Of a stretch of 64,000 bases of DNA, positions 9,614 through 20,793 are shown piece by piece; the first letter of the stretch is position 1, and each line of letters starts with the position of its first letter. The DNA comes from Zea mays (Eukaryota > Streptophyta > Magnoliopsida > Poales > Poaceae): contig NC_050104.1 in assembly GCF_902167145.1 (NCBI RefSeq), positions 4,092,001 to 4,156,000 on the forward strand. The letters run 5' to 3'. The position numbers were made by a program, and so were the translations under genes. The notes under the pieces are model-generated. The model was not told the DNA's origin, ran no database searches, and worked only from the letters and a program-made list of their open reading frames with translations.

Positions 9614-12600
9614 ATGTCTGAGGAGAAGAAGATGGCTGGAGAGAAGATAACTGAGGAGAAGAAGCTGTATGAAGAAAAGAAAGTTGCAGATCCTTTCATC
9701 GCTGGGTTTTATGAATCTATGGCAAAGACGAACACAGAGAAAATTACTAAGGAGATAATGGAGGGCTTATCTGAAGATTCTGATGGCATTGATAGTTATG
9801 ATGCGGAGAGTGGAGATGAAGATTCTGAGGATCGGCCTGGCGGCCAAGCCATACAATCTTCGGGAAATCGAGCATCAAACAAAATCATATTAACGCCATG
9901 AGGGGGAGATATTTCCGCGATATGTCCATTGTGAGGGTTGGAGGAGACAGCACTGCCCTTGCTCCTGAGGAAAATGAAGTTGTTATTTACCGAAGCTTCC
10001 TGAAAGCAGGTCTCAGGTTCCCACTGAGCAAATTTGTGATTGAGGTATTAAAGATTTTTCAGATTTTTCTTCATCAGATTACCCTCGAAGCTGTAATTAG
10101 GATGGGGATATTTGTCTGGGCTATAAGAAGCCAGGGGCTGGAGCCGAACGCGAAGTGCTTCTGCAATATGCACGAGCTTTTATACGAGATGAAGGATATT
10201 GGCAAAGAACAATACCACAACAACTTCGGCTGCTACGGGTTCATTGCCTGCTCTAATGCAAGTTATCTGGTGCCAACATACCTGAAAAGATGGCCCAGGG
10301 CCTGGATGGAGGAGTGGTTTTATATTAGAAATGATCTGATTAAAAGGGAAGACATCAAGGAAATTATCCAGCGCCCCATCTGGTCTTGCTTCGGCCTCCG
10401 AAGGCCAAAGGTGAATATTGATAGCGATGTTGAAGCATGCCAGAAGGCCTTTAGTACTGTTTGCGCCTTCATTAGCATGAGGGATTTAATTCAAGAGCAC
10501 ATATCCTTCCGGGTGTGGCCACTTGTGGAGAGCTGGGATATGCCGAAGGAGACTACTGACGAATCCAGTGAAGGTGGCCTAGTCCAACTGAAGTATACCT
10601 TCAGATTTAGGGAGAAGTTTGATGAGCCAGATAATGATTGGTTGAAATGTATTGAAGCTACCAGTGACGAGCTGCTTGGGACATATTCCAAGGCCAAAGA
10701 TGATGCCTTGTCCGCAGCCTTCGGGGGTCGGGGCAAGAAAAGATTGAACAGGGTATTTGATGCGATTGGCTTTGTATACCCTGATTACCGCTACCTGCTA
10801 CGAGGGCAAGGAAAAAAGAGAAAGACTGCCGCTTCGGCTACCACAGCTGTGCCGAAGGGCAAAAAAGTGAAGGTTCTGACCTACCGGCCGCGATATATTG
10901 AACCGACCGTAGTGCCTAAATTTGGCGAAGGGGCCTCTTCAACTACCGAAGCAAAACCAGCTGCTCCGATTGTGCAGAGCGTTGAAGAGCCGATTGTAGT
11001 GCCGAAGTTGCCTACAGTCGGGCCAACCGAAGCTAAGGATGATAAGGCCGAAAAGCCACAGGTGGAAAAATAATAAAAATACCAGAAATCCTGAGCCCAC
11101 AGGCAGAGGCAAATTTGCCGAAGATGCAAAAAGCTCCTGCCGCAACTCCCAAGAGGAAGAGGATGGCCAGCGTGCTAGACGCTATTATGGAGACTACAAA
11201 GGCCTTGACCCCTGCTCCTATTAAGGAAGCTGTCGAAGTTGCCAAGAGCCAGGTTGAAGCCGAAGCTGAGCCTAAAGTGCCCATTGAGACGATGGCTGTC
11301 GCGCCCGAAGACAAGGCTGATCAGCAAACTTCAGATACCAGCATGACAGTAGGGCATGGTATGGCAGAAAAAGCGAAATCTCCTGCCGTCGAAGCTCCAG
11401 TCGAAGCTGTTGATTACATTTATCGACATGCTTCGGAGAAGAAATTATTCGAAGAAGAAATCCTGGAAGCCAGACACTATGCCCAAAAATTAAAATATCC
11501 GAAGGTAGCCTTAGTGTTTAACGGCACTAACGAAGATGATATCCTGTACTGTCTCCCAGACAACAAAGAAATATCCGTTTGCTGGGAGATAGCTAAAAGT
11601 ATGGGATTTCCAAAGCTTGAAGAAGGCCTTTCAGTTATATCGAAGGATGATCTTGCTGATAGTCTCACGTACAATAGTATAAAGGTATAGAAGTTAACTT
11701 TGAAGTTGGAAAATGAAGTATTTTATTGCCATGCTCAATTCTTTTTTCTTCTTTGCAGGGCTTAATTCTTAGTAATGCCTTGAGGGCACAAAAGAGCGCC
11801 GAAGACGAAGGCTGTACAATGGCTCCTAGCAACCTTCGCTCAGAGGTGATTGAACTGAGAAACGAAGGTGTAGAGAAAGACAAAATTTTGTTTTCATTGG
11901 TGAATAAAATAAAAGAAGACGAAGCTAAGTACAATGCTCAGGCCGAAGCCCAAAAAGCCGAGGTTGAAGACCTTCGGAGACAACTGGCCGAAGCTAAGGA
12001 GAACTGTGCGCTCGCACATGCTAACCAAGAGATTAGTGAATATTGGAAGAATAAACTAGAGAAAAATGTTGAAGAGCTTCACGAATCCAAGGAGAAGTGT
12101 TTTGAAAAATCCTTGGATTGCGTGAAGAAATTATAAACTAGCTTCTCCAAAGTGGGCGCCTATTCTTCTGAAGAAAATTTTATCCGAGGTGACCCCGAGG
12201 GCGTTATTGAATGGATAAGTGGAGAAGTCAAAGCCTTCAAGGAAATCTTGAATGGTCGCGGGGATATTTGTGCGTTTTCCGACGCTCGAGGAATCTCAGC
12301 TATTCTGGAGAAGGCCGGATGTGATCACATCAAGGCTATAGCCCAAGCCGAAGCTGCCTTCTTCTTAGACGATATGAAAGATCCTTCAGCCGAAGCAACT
12401 TTAGTGGCGAGAAGTTTTATTCTGATGTCTGGGTGAACGGTGGCCAAGATCTGGCCAACAAAATTATAAAAAAGAACGAAAAAGATACCCACGACGCCCG
12501 GGAAGAAGCAAAGCGAGCTGAAGAGGCTGCTGAACGCGAAAGGCGCATAGATATTATTTTTTGATTTTTTGGCTTCGGTTTGCTTTGTGGCTTCGAACTA

Positions 12601-12774
12601 ATCAGTTTACCTACTTCAGCTGAACTGTCCCCGCCACCGGAGTCATACAATCCCCTAGCTGATCTAGAAATGAAGGAATCACTGGATATTATCAGCATGG
12701 CGAACTCCATTATCGACGAAGTCGTCGATAAACTTTTGAACGAAGTTGTAGAAAAAGTCCTTAGAGAAGAATAG
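9614..12774 (+). pseudogene. Opposite-strand gene in Gypsy-A (gypsy-type transposon protein, PF04195-like)
   Basis: A multi-exon-like gene runs against gag. Parts in order: acidic N-terminus from ATG 9614; a large open stretch 9898-11073 with the conserved region AGLRFPLSKFVIEVL and later KRLNRVFDAIGF; a Pro/Ala/Glu-rich stretch 11115-11684; a good candidate intron 11685-11758 (AAG/GTATAG to TTTGCAG/G); a coiled coil 11759-12133; a C-terminal domain 12137-12436; and a final exon ending at 12774. The first domain resembles the family called putative gypsy-type transposon (Pfam PF04195), whose function is unknown. Frame breaks near 9900, 11070 and 12411 and a stop at 12134-12136 suggest decay, although some breaks could be unrecognised introns. 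The Gypsy-B gene at 21033-24686 has the same order of parts. Confidence 0.7.
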
Positions 12775-13229
12775 ATTTTATTGTGATAATATCTTGAAAT
12801 GCTTGATGTATGGAACAATTGAAGGAAGATTAAGCTTCTAATGTAACAAAACTATGTAACATTTGATGTATGTAACATTGAATCGAATATGTAAATTGTT
12901 GTAATTTATTTCTTTGCGATGCATGAAACATACACACATACAGCTCTTTGAGCCTTCGGCGAAAAAAAACTTCCCTTCTTTTCATGCTTCGTAAAGAAGG
13001 AAACCCCTTCTAGGGCAGATCTGATAGAATTGTCATCCGAAGCTTGTTTCGTGCCTTAGCACATTTTCATTTAATCGAAGTATTTCCAAAGATTTGCTTC
13101 GTATTCATTCTTTCTGTTGATGCGAGAAGATGTATGATGTGATGCTATGCTAAATGATGCGATGATATGATGCAATATGATGATGCTTTAACACCCACAC
13201 ATACGCCCACACTGGTACACGGAAGACTC
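12775..13229. other. Gypsy-A non-coding stretch
   Basis: AT-rich sequence follows the opposite-strand gene and probably holds its 3' end. I see no reading frame and no pol remnant. Several CTTCG and CGAAG words occur. Confidence 0.5.
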
Positions 13230-13610
13230 TTCATCCCCTTAGGAACGTCTTTTGAGTCTAAGCTCTGCATCCCCTTAGGAATGAATTTTGAGCTTCTTCA
13301 CCTTCTATTTCGGTGGTATAAGTTCTGCATCCCCTTAGGAACGATTTTTGAACTTCTTCGCCTTATATTTTGGTGGTATTTGGCTCTGCATTCCCTTTGG
13401 AACGACTTTTGAGCAGAAAACTTACACTGCGCTCCCTTACGAACGACTTTTTGTAGCTTCATCAATTTTGGCTCTGCATTCCCTTAGGAATGACTTTTGA
13501 GCAGAAAACTTACGCTGCACTCCCTTAGGAATGACTTTTTGTAGATTCGTCAATTTTGGCTCTACATTCCCTTAGGAACGACTTTTGAGCTTCGAAATCC
13601 ACTTTGTTTC
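13230..13610. repeat. Degenerate tandem repeats in Gypsy-A
   Basis: The phrase GCATYCCCTTAGGAAYGA recurs at about 13267, 13327, 13388, 13476 and 13564, giving periods of 60, 61, 88 and 88 bp. The 88-bp units contain a second internal copy of the phrase. The block lies between the end of the opposite-strand gene and the gag remnant, matching the position of the 78-80 bp array in Gypsy-B. Confidence 0.85.
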
Positions 13611-13989
13611 TTTAAGAGTCGTCTTTCGAGCTTCATAAATCTATGAAGAAGATATATTTCATTCTTGTGTAGGCAGAATTATTACAAGAAATTGAAACTG
13701 AGTTTTCATTACTTGTTTCTCAAACAGAAAGTAAAAACGGCATAAAAGATAAAAGTACTTCAGAAGTAGGATATTCCTTATTATATGTGCTTCGATTCTG
13801 GTACAGTGCTGTTGACTGTACGAGCTTCGGACTCCTCCCTGAAGTCGCATTGCTGTTGGGGGTGCTGGCGCCCTTCTGGCTGCTGGCTTTGGGTATGAGT
13901 AGGTGGCAATGGTGGTAGCAGTGGAAGCCGAGGCCAGGAAGCTTGTGAATGACTTACCGAAGCAACAGAAGCTGCAGGTTGGTTGCCCA

Positions 13990-15268
13990 CATATTCTAGT
14001 ATGTAGGGAGAGTAGCACGAAGCAGTATGTAAAACCTGCTTCGGCAATTTCCTTTTGCTTCTGAATGGTAATCTGGCACGTTCTTGTAATGTGGCCCTTG
14101 TCTTCACCACAGAATAAGCAATACATTTTCCTGGGCTAATCCCCATATCTTCCTCCGAAGCCCCTGCCGCCTCTGCCCCTTGAAGCTAGTGGCCTGAAGG
14201 AGCTTTGTTGGTGCCCTGATGACTGTGAGCTGTGTTATGGCCTCTGAAACTAGCTTCCTTTGTCATCACTCTGACTGGAGCTGTGGATTGATCTGACATG
14301 CCTGGGGTGCATTCTTCCTCCGAAGCCCCTAGTCATCTCAGAAAACCTATAAGCTTCCTCCCTTCTCTGGCAAAAATCATTATCAGCTCGGATGTACTTA
14401 TCCATCTTCTGAAGCAGCTTCTCCAGGGTCTGAGGGGGTTTCCTAACAAAGTATTGAGCCATAGGTCCTGGTCGAAGACCCTTGATCATGGCCTCAATGA
14501 CGATTTCATTGGGCACTGTTGGCGCTTGTGCTCTCAGACGTAAGAACCTTAGGACATACACCTGAAGGTACTCCTCATTATCTTGTGTGCACTGTAACAA
14601 GGCCTGAGCTGTGACTGGCTTCGTCTGAAACCCTTGAAAATTGGTGACCAACATGTCCTTAAGCTTCTGCCATGATGTGATTGTCCCTGGCCGGAGAGAA
14701 GAGTACCATGTCTAGGCCACACTTCGGACTGCCATGACGAAGGACTTTGCCATGACAACGGCGTTGCCTCCATATGAGGATATTGTTGCCTCATTGCTCA
14801 TCAAGATTTGCTTTGGGTCCGAATGCCCATCGTACATGGGCAACTGGGGTGGCTTATAGGATTGTGGCCATGGAATAGCCTGCAATTCTGTTGCTAGGGG
14901 AGAAGCATCATCAAAAATAAAGTTACCATGATGAAAGTCATCGTACCATTCATCTTCGTTGAATGAGTCCTCTTGATGAAGCTCCCTGTGCTGAGGCCTT
15001 CGGTCCTGGTCATCTTGAGTGAGATGACACATTTCTTCAGCGGCCTCATTGATCTTCTTCTGAAGATCGGCGAGACGAAGCATCTTCTCTTTTTTCCTCT
15101 GGACCTGTTGATAACTTCGAGATCCTTGATCTCTTGGTCCAACTCTTCCTCCTGAGGCGTTGGACTTGTAGCCTTCCTTTTTTGGCTTCGGGCTTCATGC
15201 AATGTGTCTTGGTTGACGTCCAATGGCTGCAGTGCAGCCCCTAGCCCTGAAGCTTTCTTCGGCGGCAT
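13990..15268 (-). pseudogene. Gypsy-A gag remnant
   Basis: The likely start is the ATG at 15266-15268 (MPPKKASGLG). The frame shifts near 15085, continues to a TAG at 14712-14714, and resumes in the same frame through a Gypsy gag core with LQVYVLRFLRLRAQAP to a stop at 14250. A CCHC zinc knuckle, CLFCGEDKGHITRTC, follows near 14080-14125. Gag is the particle protein. Nothing resembling protease or RT follows, which shows that the element is non-autonomous rather than merely decayed at this point. Confidence 0.8.
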
Positions 15269-15309
15269 GACAAAGGTCACAGCTTGCCGAAGGTGGTCGA
15301 ATGAGTTCA

Positions 15310-15326
15310 CCGGAGGTGGGCGCCAA
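15310..15326 (-). other. Primer binding site of Gypsy-A
   Basis: Minus-strand TTGGCGCCCACC starts directly at the LTR end. Gypsy-B has TTTGGCGCCCACC in the same place, so the two elements use the same primer type. Confidence 0.75.
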
Positions 15327-15988
15327 TGTTGGGGACTTGTTCTCAAATGCTATGAGTTAAGAACAAAGCAACACAAAATAGTTAAAGACATTCGTCCTTC
15401 GAAGCATTATGTCCCTTAGGATATAATGATCTTCAGACGAAGGTTATGAAGGGTGTACCTTTATCATCTCAGTATATTATAAAGCAAGTAAAAGCATATG
15501 GAACATGTAAAATAACATGAATAATTATATGACATTATCAAAACATTTTTATTATCTAATCATGAATAAACATGAACAATATTGAATTACATTTATACCA
15601 TCGGCTTGACAGAAGGTAAAAATCCAAGCGTGACGCACGAGTGAATACAAGTCAGCATGAACAGTACGGTGTCACTGTTCATCTATTTATAGGCACATGA
15701 CGCAGCCTGTATAGAATTACATTCATGCCCTTGACATTTACTATTGACTCAGGGATAATCTATCAAGGACTAGACAACCTTTTCCCCTTTAAGTCGGTTT
15801 CATTTTTCACCGCTAATCCGAAGCTTTCTCATGGGTAGCTTCGGCACTGGTTGATCCTTCTCCCGAACCGCGCTCTTCATATCATGCACAACTTCATCCC
15901 ATGTACGAAGGTTCCTGTACATGTATTATACTTGAAAAACATGTTAGTCGTATTTTTGAGGACCTTCGGAGGACAAAGGCCCCCAACA
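15327..15988 (-). repeat. 5' LTR of Gypsy-A (662 bp)
   Basis: It begins TGTTGGGGACTTG and ends GGCCCCCAACA. The target duplication AAAAT follows at 15989-15993. Confidence 0.93.
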
Positions 15989-15993
15989 AAAAT

Positions 15994-16606
15994 AATGTTC
16001 AAATATATATCAAAGTAACAAAATATACATCATATGTGTAACTCCAATACTCTATAGCTTATTAATAGACTATATATCACATGTATTGGACTATCTTGTA
16101 TTATATTAGATCTTATATCGTTAGAAAACTATCATGTGTTGTATTAGACGATTGTGTGATTGGAATGTTGTCATTCCATTCAAACTATTGTGTGGGACTA
16201 CGTATGATCTTAACTTATTGTTATATCGTCATGTTGATTTATGGTCTATGCAATGCTCATGGTGTAATCGTCATATGCGTGAACTGAATTCTTCGAGTGA
16301 ATAATAACCAATTTACATATTATCCGACAAGTATTGAGTATCCGCATGTATCTGGCTAAATAATATCTGTATCCGTCATTTATCTGCCCGAATAAATATC
16401 TGATCCCTTTATCCGTACTCGTCTCGTTTCTAATTATCCATATCCAATCCCGACTCTGATTAAAATACATTAGGGGATATAGAATTACTTACTATCCACC
16501 TGTATCGGTATCGTTTTCCCTACAGGAACCGGGTAACCAGGCGTAAGTTTTGGCTAACTTGTAACATTCACATACATTTTGGCAAAAAAAACTCTAAAAT
16601 CTGAGA
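15994..16606. other. AT-rich interval between Gypsy-A and the MITE
   Basis: It continues the sequence interrupted at 8654. It is rich in TATCC and ATCCG words and ends near 16522 in the candidate inverted repeat described at 8330-16522. No gene is seen. Confidence 0.5.
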
Positions 16607-16608
16607 TA

Positions 16609-16834
16609 CTCTCTCCCATATCCTATTAGTTGTCGTTTAGGACAACGATACAGTCTATAAAATATAGTTTTGAGCAATATTTTTGTTGTTAAAGTACAAA
16701 TAAACTCTTAATATATTTATACTTTTATAAAACTAATTTTTAAAACAAATCGGTGCATATAAATAGTTATTTATAGTCAAAATTTTATACGTTTGATCCG
16801 AACCTTGTCGAAAACGACAAATAACCCGAGGGAA
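16609..16834. mobile_element. Stowaway-like MITE
   Basis: A 226-bp element is flanked by TA (16607-16608 and 16835-16836). Ends read CTCTCTCCCATATCC and, on the minus strand, TTCCCTCGGGTTATTTGTCG. Both ends contain the GTTGTCG/TTTGTCG block common in grass Stowaway elements. It lies about 260 bp beyond the stop codon of GLK1 and may contribute to its 3' end. Confidence 0.75.
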
Positions 16835-17095
16835 TACTTGTTATTCGGGTCAAGACTTCATTTTCCGACGTGGCACTGTGGCAGTACACTGTACTTGGAT
16901 GCACTCAGGTTGATTTCCCTCAAACCTGAAACCTCAAAGAATGTACTCCTATAATGTTCTGTTCATCTGACCCTGAACGAGTTGAGAGTGCTCCATAAAC
17001 GGTTCACGGGAATTCAAAACATAAAAGGCATGTCGACAAATTCCTTTTGTTGCACTGCGTGCAGGGACGAGCTAGCAGCTATGCAGCCCCGGGGA

Positions 17096-19080
17096 TCATC
17101 CACAAGCTTGCGGCACATTCGCTACGCCTTGCCTCTGCAGCTCGCCCATGACACTGTCTACCGAAGGGGGCTTCAGTCCGAGGGGCAGCGGCAGCCACGG
17201 CTTCGTTAAGACATCACCTATTGCTGCATCTATGCTCTCGCTTGACTGAAAAATACAGAAAGGAAAAAAGAAGGGCTGAGTTGAGAGTGCTGCAGAATAC
17301 ATGATTGTTGTTGCATGAAAAGAAACATGAATGTCACTACAGCTAGCTATACACTTACTGGCTGTATCTGTAGCTGAAACAGCGCGTCTTGCTGGCTCTT
17401 GCCTGCGAGTGCTGGAGGAACGAGAGGTCTGTACATCGGAGGTGGCCATGGCAAAGAACCCCTCACGTGTGGAGCAGGGAAACGCTGAAAATCAGGACAC
17501 CAAGACCAAGTTCTTATTAAAGAAGAACGCCATTTTCCATTTGTTTGACAGCATTATTGTTGACGAACGACCATTACCGCTGCTGCCATTGGCACTGCCA
17601 CGCATGGAGTCACCGCCACCTGGTCTGGCATATGGGCAGCAGGCCCCTGCTGGTAAAACGAAATCCGGCCGTCAGAACGCTAGCTAAATCTCCCTAGCTA
17701 GGAAGCTAGTTAACTTACGGTGCATCCAAAAATAACTAGCACGTAGACTTGCCGGCCGGCCGGCCGTGCGTACAATGCATACATACCCTCATGTAAGCAT
17801 GGTGCCAGAACGACGCCGGGTCAGCTGGCGGTGGCGGAGCCCACGGCGGCGGCGGCGGGGCGCGGGGGGCGAGATGCCGAGGCCACATTGGCACCCGGGG
17901 TGACTCCACCGCTGGCGTCGGACTCGGATGGCCCCAGACGTGCAGTGGCCTCCCGAAGTGCTGCACCGGACGAGGAGGGGTCCCCGCCGGCGGAGGGAAA
18001 CCGATGGTCGGCACGGTCCACGCGTTAGAGTCGGGCCTCTTCACGGCGCCGCTGGGGGCAGCGTACATCGGCCGCCGGTGCGTCGTCCACGTCGCTGCCT
18101 CCACCTCCCTCGCAAGCATGTGCTTCCTGTGGGAACGGTACTTCTGCTCCAATTTAGATAGCCAAAATCGGTCGCGGGTTAGCACAAAGGAAACATTGGT
18201 AGTAGCTGCTGGAGTACGTCGCGGCACGGACCTGCAGATGGCTGGCTATGTTATGCCGCGTGAGGGAGTCGATCCCCATGATCTCGAGGATCCTGGACGG
18301 CACCGCCTTGTCGATGCCCAGCTCCTCCACCGCCTGAACGAATCTCCGGTGAAGCTCCGGCGTCCAATCCACCTGTGTTAAGTTAAGACATGTCAGCAGA
18401 GCACACATGCATGGTATCATCGCTTTGTTTTGCTATATATTTAGGGCTTTGCAATTATTGCTATACGCCTATACTGCATGCGTAGCCCTGCGTACCTTTG
18501 CTTTCTTCTTCCCTTGGGAGTGCTTCTTGGACACCTTGCGCCGGCTCTCAGCCTCCTGCGACGACGATGCCGTCGACGACGGTGATTTTTCGCCGGCAAA
18601 GGCTCCTCCACAGCCGGCCTCACCGGAGTCGCTATTATTATTACCGGCGGCTGCTACCTCGTCGGCATGGTCGCACTCCCCTTTCCCTTCTTCCACGTCT
18701 GCGCACGCTGCGTCGTTGTCCTCGCCAAGGACACCACAACACGGATCCACGGCGCCTATGTGCGCCGCGTCCGCAAAGGGCAGGACACTGGGCACCTCCT
18801 GGTCCGTGACGCCGCCATCGCCGCCGGCGGTGGCGATTGCCTCGAAGTCAGCGAAGACGATCTCGGCAGGGTCGACCTCGAGGCCCGGCAGCGCGTCATC
18901 CCCGTCGTCTAGCCTGAGGAAGAAGTCCCCGAAGTCTATGTCGTCGACCGTGAAGTCGAAATCCAGGTCCGAGTCGGACACAGGCCCGACGGCGGTCTCC
19001 TCCATTTCCTTGCTGGCGCCTCCTCCGCCGCACTCCTCCGCATCGGCACACCGCACCGGCGACGGCGACACTGCAAGCAT
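17096..19080 (-). CDS. GLK1: GLK1, GOLDEN2-like GARP transcription factor
   Basis: A nuclear DNA-binding protein that turns on chlorophyll and photosynthesis genes; in maize GLK1 acts mainly in mesophyll and its paralogue G2 in bundle sheath. Exons: 18496-19080, 18232-18372, 17787-18143, 17578-17646, 17359-17484, 17096-17245, all with GT-AG introns of 88-140 bp, each exon a whole number of codons, total 475 codons plus TGA. Residues 1-195 are acidic ([20 protein letters not shown]) and end in a basic [12 protein letters not shown]; the GARP domain spans about 196-249 ([23 protein letters not shown]); a Pro-rich middle follows; the C-terminal GCT box spans about 427-475 ([14 protein letters not shown]). 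The C-terminus reads [15 protein letters not shown], the GLK1 type; G2/GLK2 has PPSLDSVMSELHKQG. The ATG at 19078-19080 is the first in frame. No breaks are seen. Confidence 0.95.
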
Positions 19081-19795
19081 ATCTCGAGCACGCCACACGA
19101 AGCCTAGTGTCTATACTATAGATACACTTCTTGGAGCGAGCTCAGGCAGCCAGCTATAGCTCAGGATCGAATGAAGTGCAGTGGAAGGAATGGCCTGTTA
19201 GGGTAGGTTGTTGTAGCTTGTCTCTGCACTGTTTCGCTGTTTTGCTGTTGGTGCCATATGGCGAGCCAGTAAGTACTCGCTCTCCGGGGAGTATTTGTGG
19301 CGAACGGCGAAGGCATCTCGACCACAAGCCTCGCAAAGATCTCTCTGAATCCTTTAGATGGGTGGCCTTGTCCGCGAGCGCAAGTGCAGCTTGGTCGCTT
19401 CTGCGAATTATTGTGGCCTCGTAGCGAGCGTGTGCCTGTGTGTGGCCGAGTCTTTTTTGGAACCGCCGGTTTTTTTTCCTTTTTCTTTTCGTTGATGCAA
19501 CTCTGGGCAGAGAGGTGGACTCGATCTCGTGAGACGGTGGCGAACAACAGGAAGAGAACAAGATATGACAGCGGCTCAGCTGCATGTATATCGGCTGGAG
19601 ACTGTACTAGTACAGTGACGTTTTCTACTGGCGGTCCTATTAGGTCTTCCCCAACGGGACATCGTGGAGTGCTGCCCTGAACTTCACGTCTGCGTTGAGC
19701 TTGGAGGTCATGCATGGAGGCTGCTGGATTCGTGGATTCTCAGTGTCTCGCAGAAGCTCCGATGGCCTAGTTCGAGACGGAGCAGTATATATAGT
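19081..19795 (-). promoter_or_regulatory. GLK1 leader and core promoter region
   Basis: A minus-strand TATA box is possible at 19786-19793 (TATATATA on either strand), about 700 bp upstream of the ATG. If used, the leader would be long and would contain an upstream ATG at 19713-19715 opening a 184-codon frame (19161-19715), unless an intron removes it. The transcription start is inference. There is no transposon in this stretch. Confidence 0.4.
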
Positions 19796-20183
19796 TCACA
19801 ATTCTGGCCCTTTGCCGAGCGTTAAATAATTTGCTTATTGTTTTTCTTTCCACAGTCAACAAAACAAAAAAAAAACTCTTTACTAATTGTCAAACAAAAA
19901 ACGCTCGACTAAAAAACACTCAGCAAAGAAACATTTTGGCGAGTGTTTTTTAACACTCGGCAAACAGCTAGAGAAATCATTCGCTGAATGTTTTTTTTAC
20001 ACTATGCAAATCAAATTTTGAAGAAAAAATAATTGAGCTGTAAAAGTTTTCAACTATAAAGTTGTATAACTCATCGAGATGTATATTTTTGTTTTGGTTA
20101 TTTCTTTATAGGAAAAATAAAAGTAAATTTATTTATAAAACTTATATGTCTCTCTTGTAGTTTATGAAACTACAAGAGTGATG
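19796..20183. mobile_element. CACTA-like remnant, left part
   Basis: Repeated words of the type TTTGCCGAGYGTT and AACACTCGGCAAA, in both directions, are characteristic of sub-terminal repeats in grass CACTA elements. The sequence then passes into a phrase about AAGTTGTATAACTC that recurs in diverged form at 31795-32345, beyond Gypsy-B. No intact CACTA terminus was found. Confidence 0.4.
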
Positions 20184-20188
20184 TATAA
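20184..20188. repeat. Target site duplication of Gypsy-B, left copy
   Basis: TATAA is repeated exactly at 31784-31788 after the right LTR. Confidence 0.9.
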
Positions 20189-20662
20189 TGTTGGGACTTG
20201 CTCTCACTCGCAAGGGGGGCCAACAATGGTGAACAGTGACGTTAATAGGGTTACGCGCTAGATGGCAATAGCTCTGTTAATCTGGCCTCCCACGGTCACT
20301 GTGCGAGGGTATTTATAGGTACCTGAGCGCCCAGCGCCTTGTGCTAAGGACGCATGTGCCCTGAGCTACCTAGGTTATCCCCAGAATATTCCCATAAAGC
20401 AGGGTTACAGACTGTAATTACAGGGATGCCTTTACAAATTAGGCCCGTAACACGCGGCGGCCACGCAGGGCCCGTTACACTGGGCCGGATCACACGTGGG
20501 CCTCTGAGCTGGACGAGGCCGCACTGTGGGATGACGCCGTCGCAGGCCTTCGTCTGGTGCCGAGTCGAGCGAAGGGTGTCCCTGCCCGTTTTGTCTCTGT
20601 CAGACCAGCGACTGCAGCGAAGGCCTCGAGCGAAGGGTGGCGTCTTTGCCTTCGCCCCAACA
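20189..20662 (-). repeat. 3' LTR of Gypsy-B (474 bp)
   Basis: It begins TGTTGGGACTTGC and ends CGCCCCAACA. It is the same length as the right copy and differs by nine substitutions. Confidence 0.95.
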
Positions 20663-20793
20663 TTTGCCCTCCGAGGGACCAGTTCGACAAAGTCACCTGG
20701 TGCCGAAGACGTCGCTAGATGGCGGAGACGCGGCCCTCGCTCGAAGTGGTTCCGCGGGGGTTTTTGACATGACCGTTGATTGACAGCGTACTA

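Larger units (their letters stand above)
8660..15988 (-). mobile_element. Gypsy-A: non-autonomous Ty3/Gypsy LTR retrotransposon
   Basis: LTRs are 8660-9327 and 15327-15988, with target duplication AAAAT at 8655-8659 and 15989-15993. The primer site abuts the right LTR on the minus strand, so gag reads leftwards. Inside are a decayed gag, a repeat block and an opposite-strand gene; no protease, RT or integrase is present anywhere, so mobility would have depended on a partner element. LTR copies differ by about 30 substitutions plus small indels in about 660 bp. The left LTR has lost its terminal TG (now TT). Confidence 0.92.
8330..16522. mobile_element. Possible hAT-like non-autonomous element, split by Gypsy-A
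   Basis: The left end reads TAGGGGTGAAAACGGGT, and the right end, read on the minus strand, has TAGGGAAAACGAT. Sub-terminal sequence on both sides is rich in ATACCCG and TATCCG words, as in grass elements with GGGGTGAAAACGG ends. Without the Gypsy insertion it would be about 0.86 kb and has no reading frame. I could not find a convincing 8-bp target duplication, so this is tentative. Flank 8259-8329 shows nothing recognisable. Confidence 0.3.

Noticed and set aside
8330..16522. A confirmed hAT element around Gypsy-A
   Set aside because: Ends resemble hAT elements, but no matching 8-bp flanks were found; kept only as a low-confidence feature.
17821..18028. Plus-strand open frames across the GLK1 locus, such as 17831-18028 and 18407-19159
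   Set aside because: They are mirror frames of GC-rich GLK1 exons on the minus strand and cross its introns.
19154..19715. A separate small gene upstream of GLK1
   Set aside because: The frame has no recognised domain and lies in the likely GLK1 leader; treated as a possible upstream frame only.
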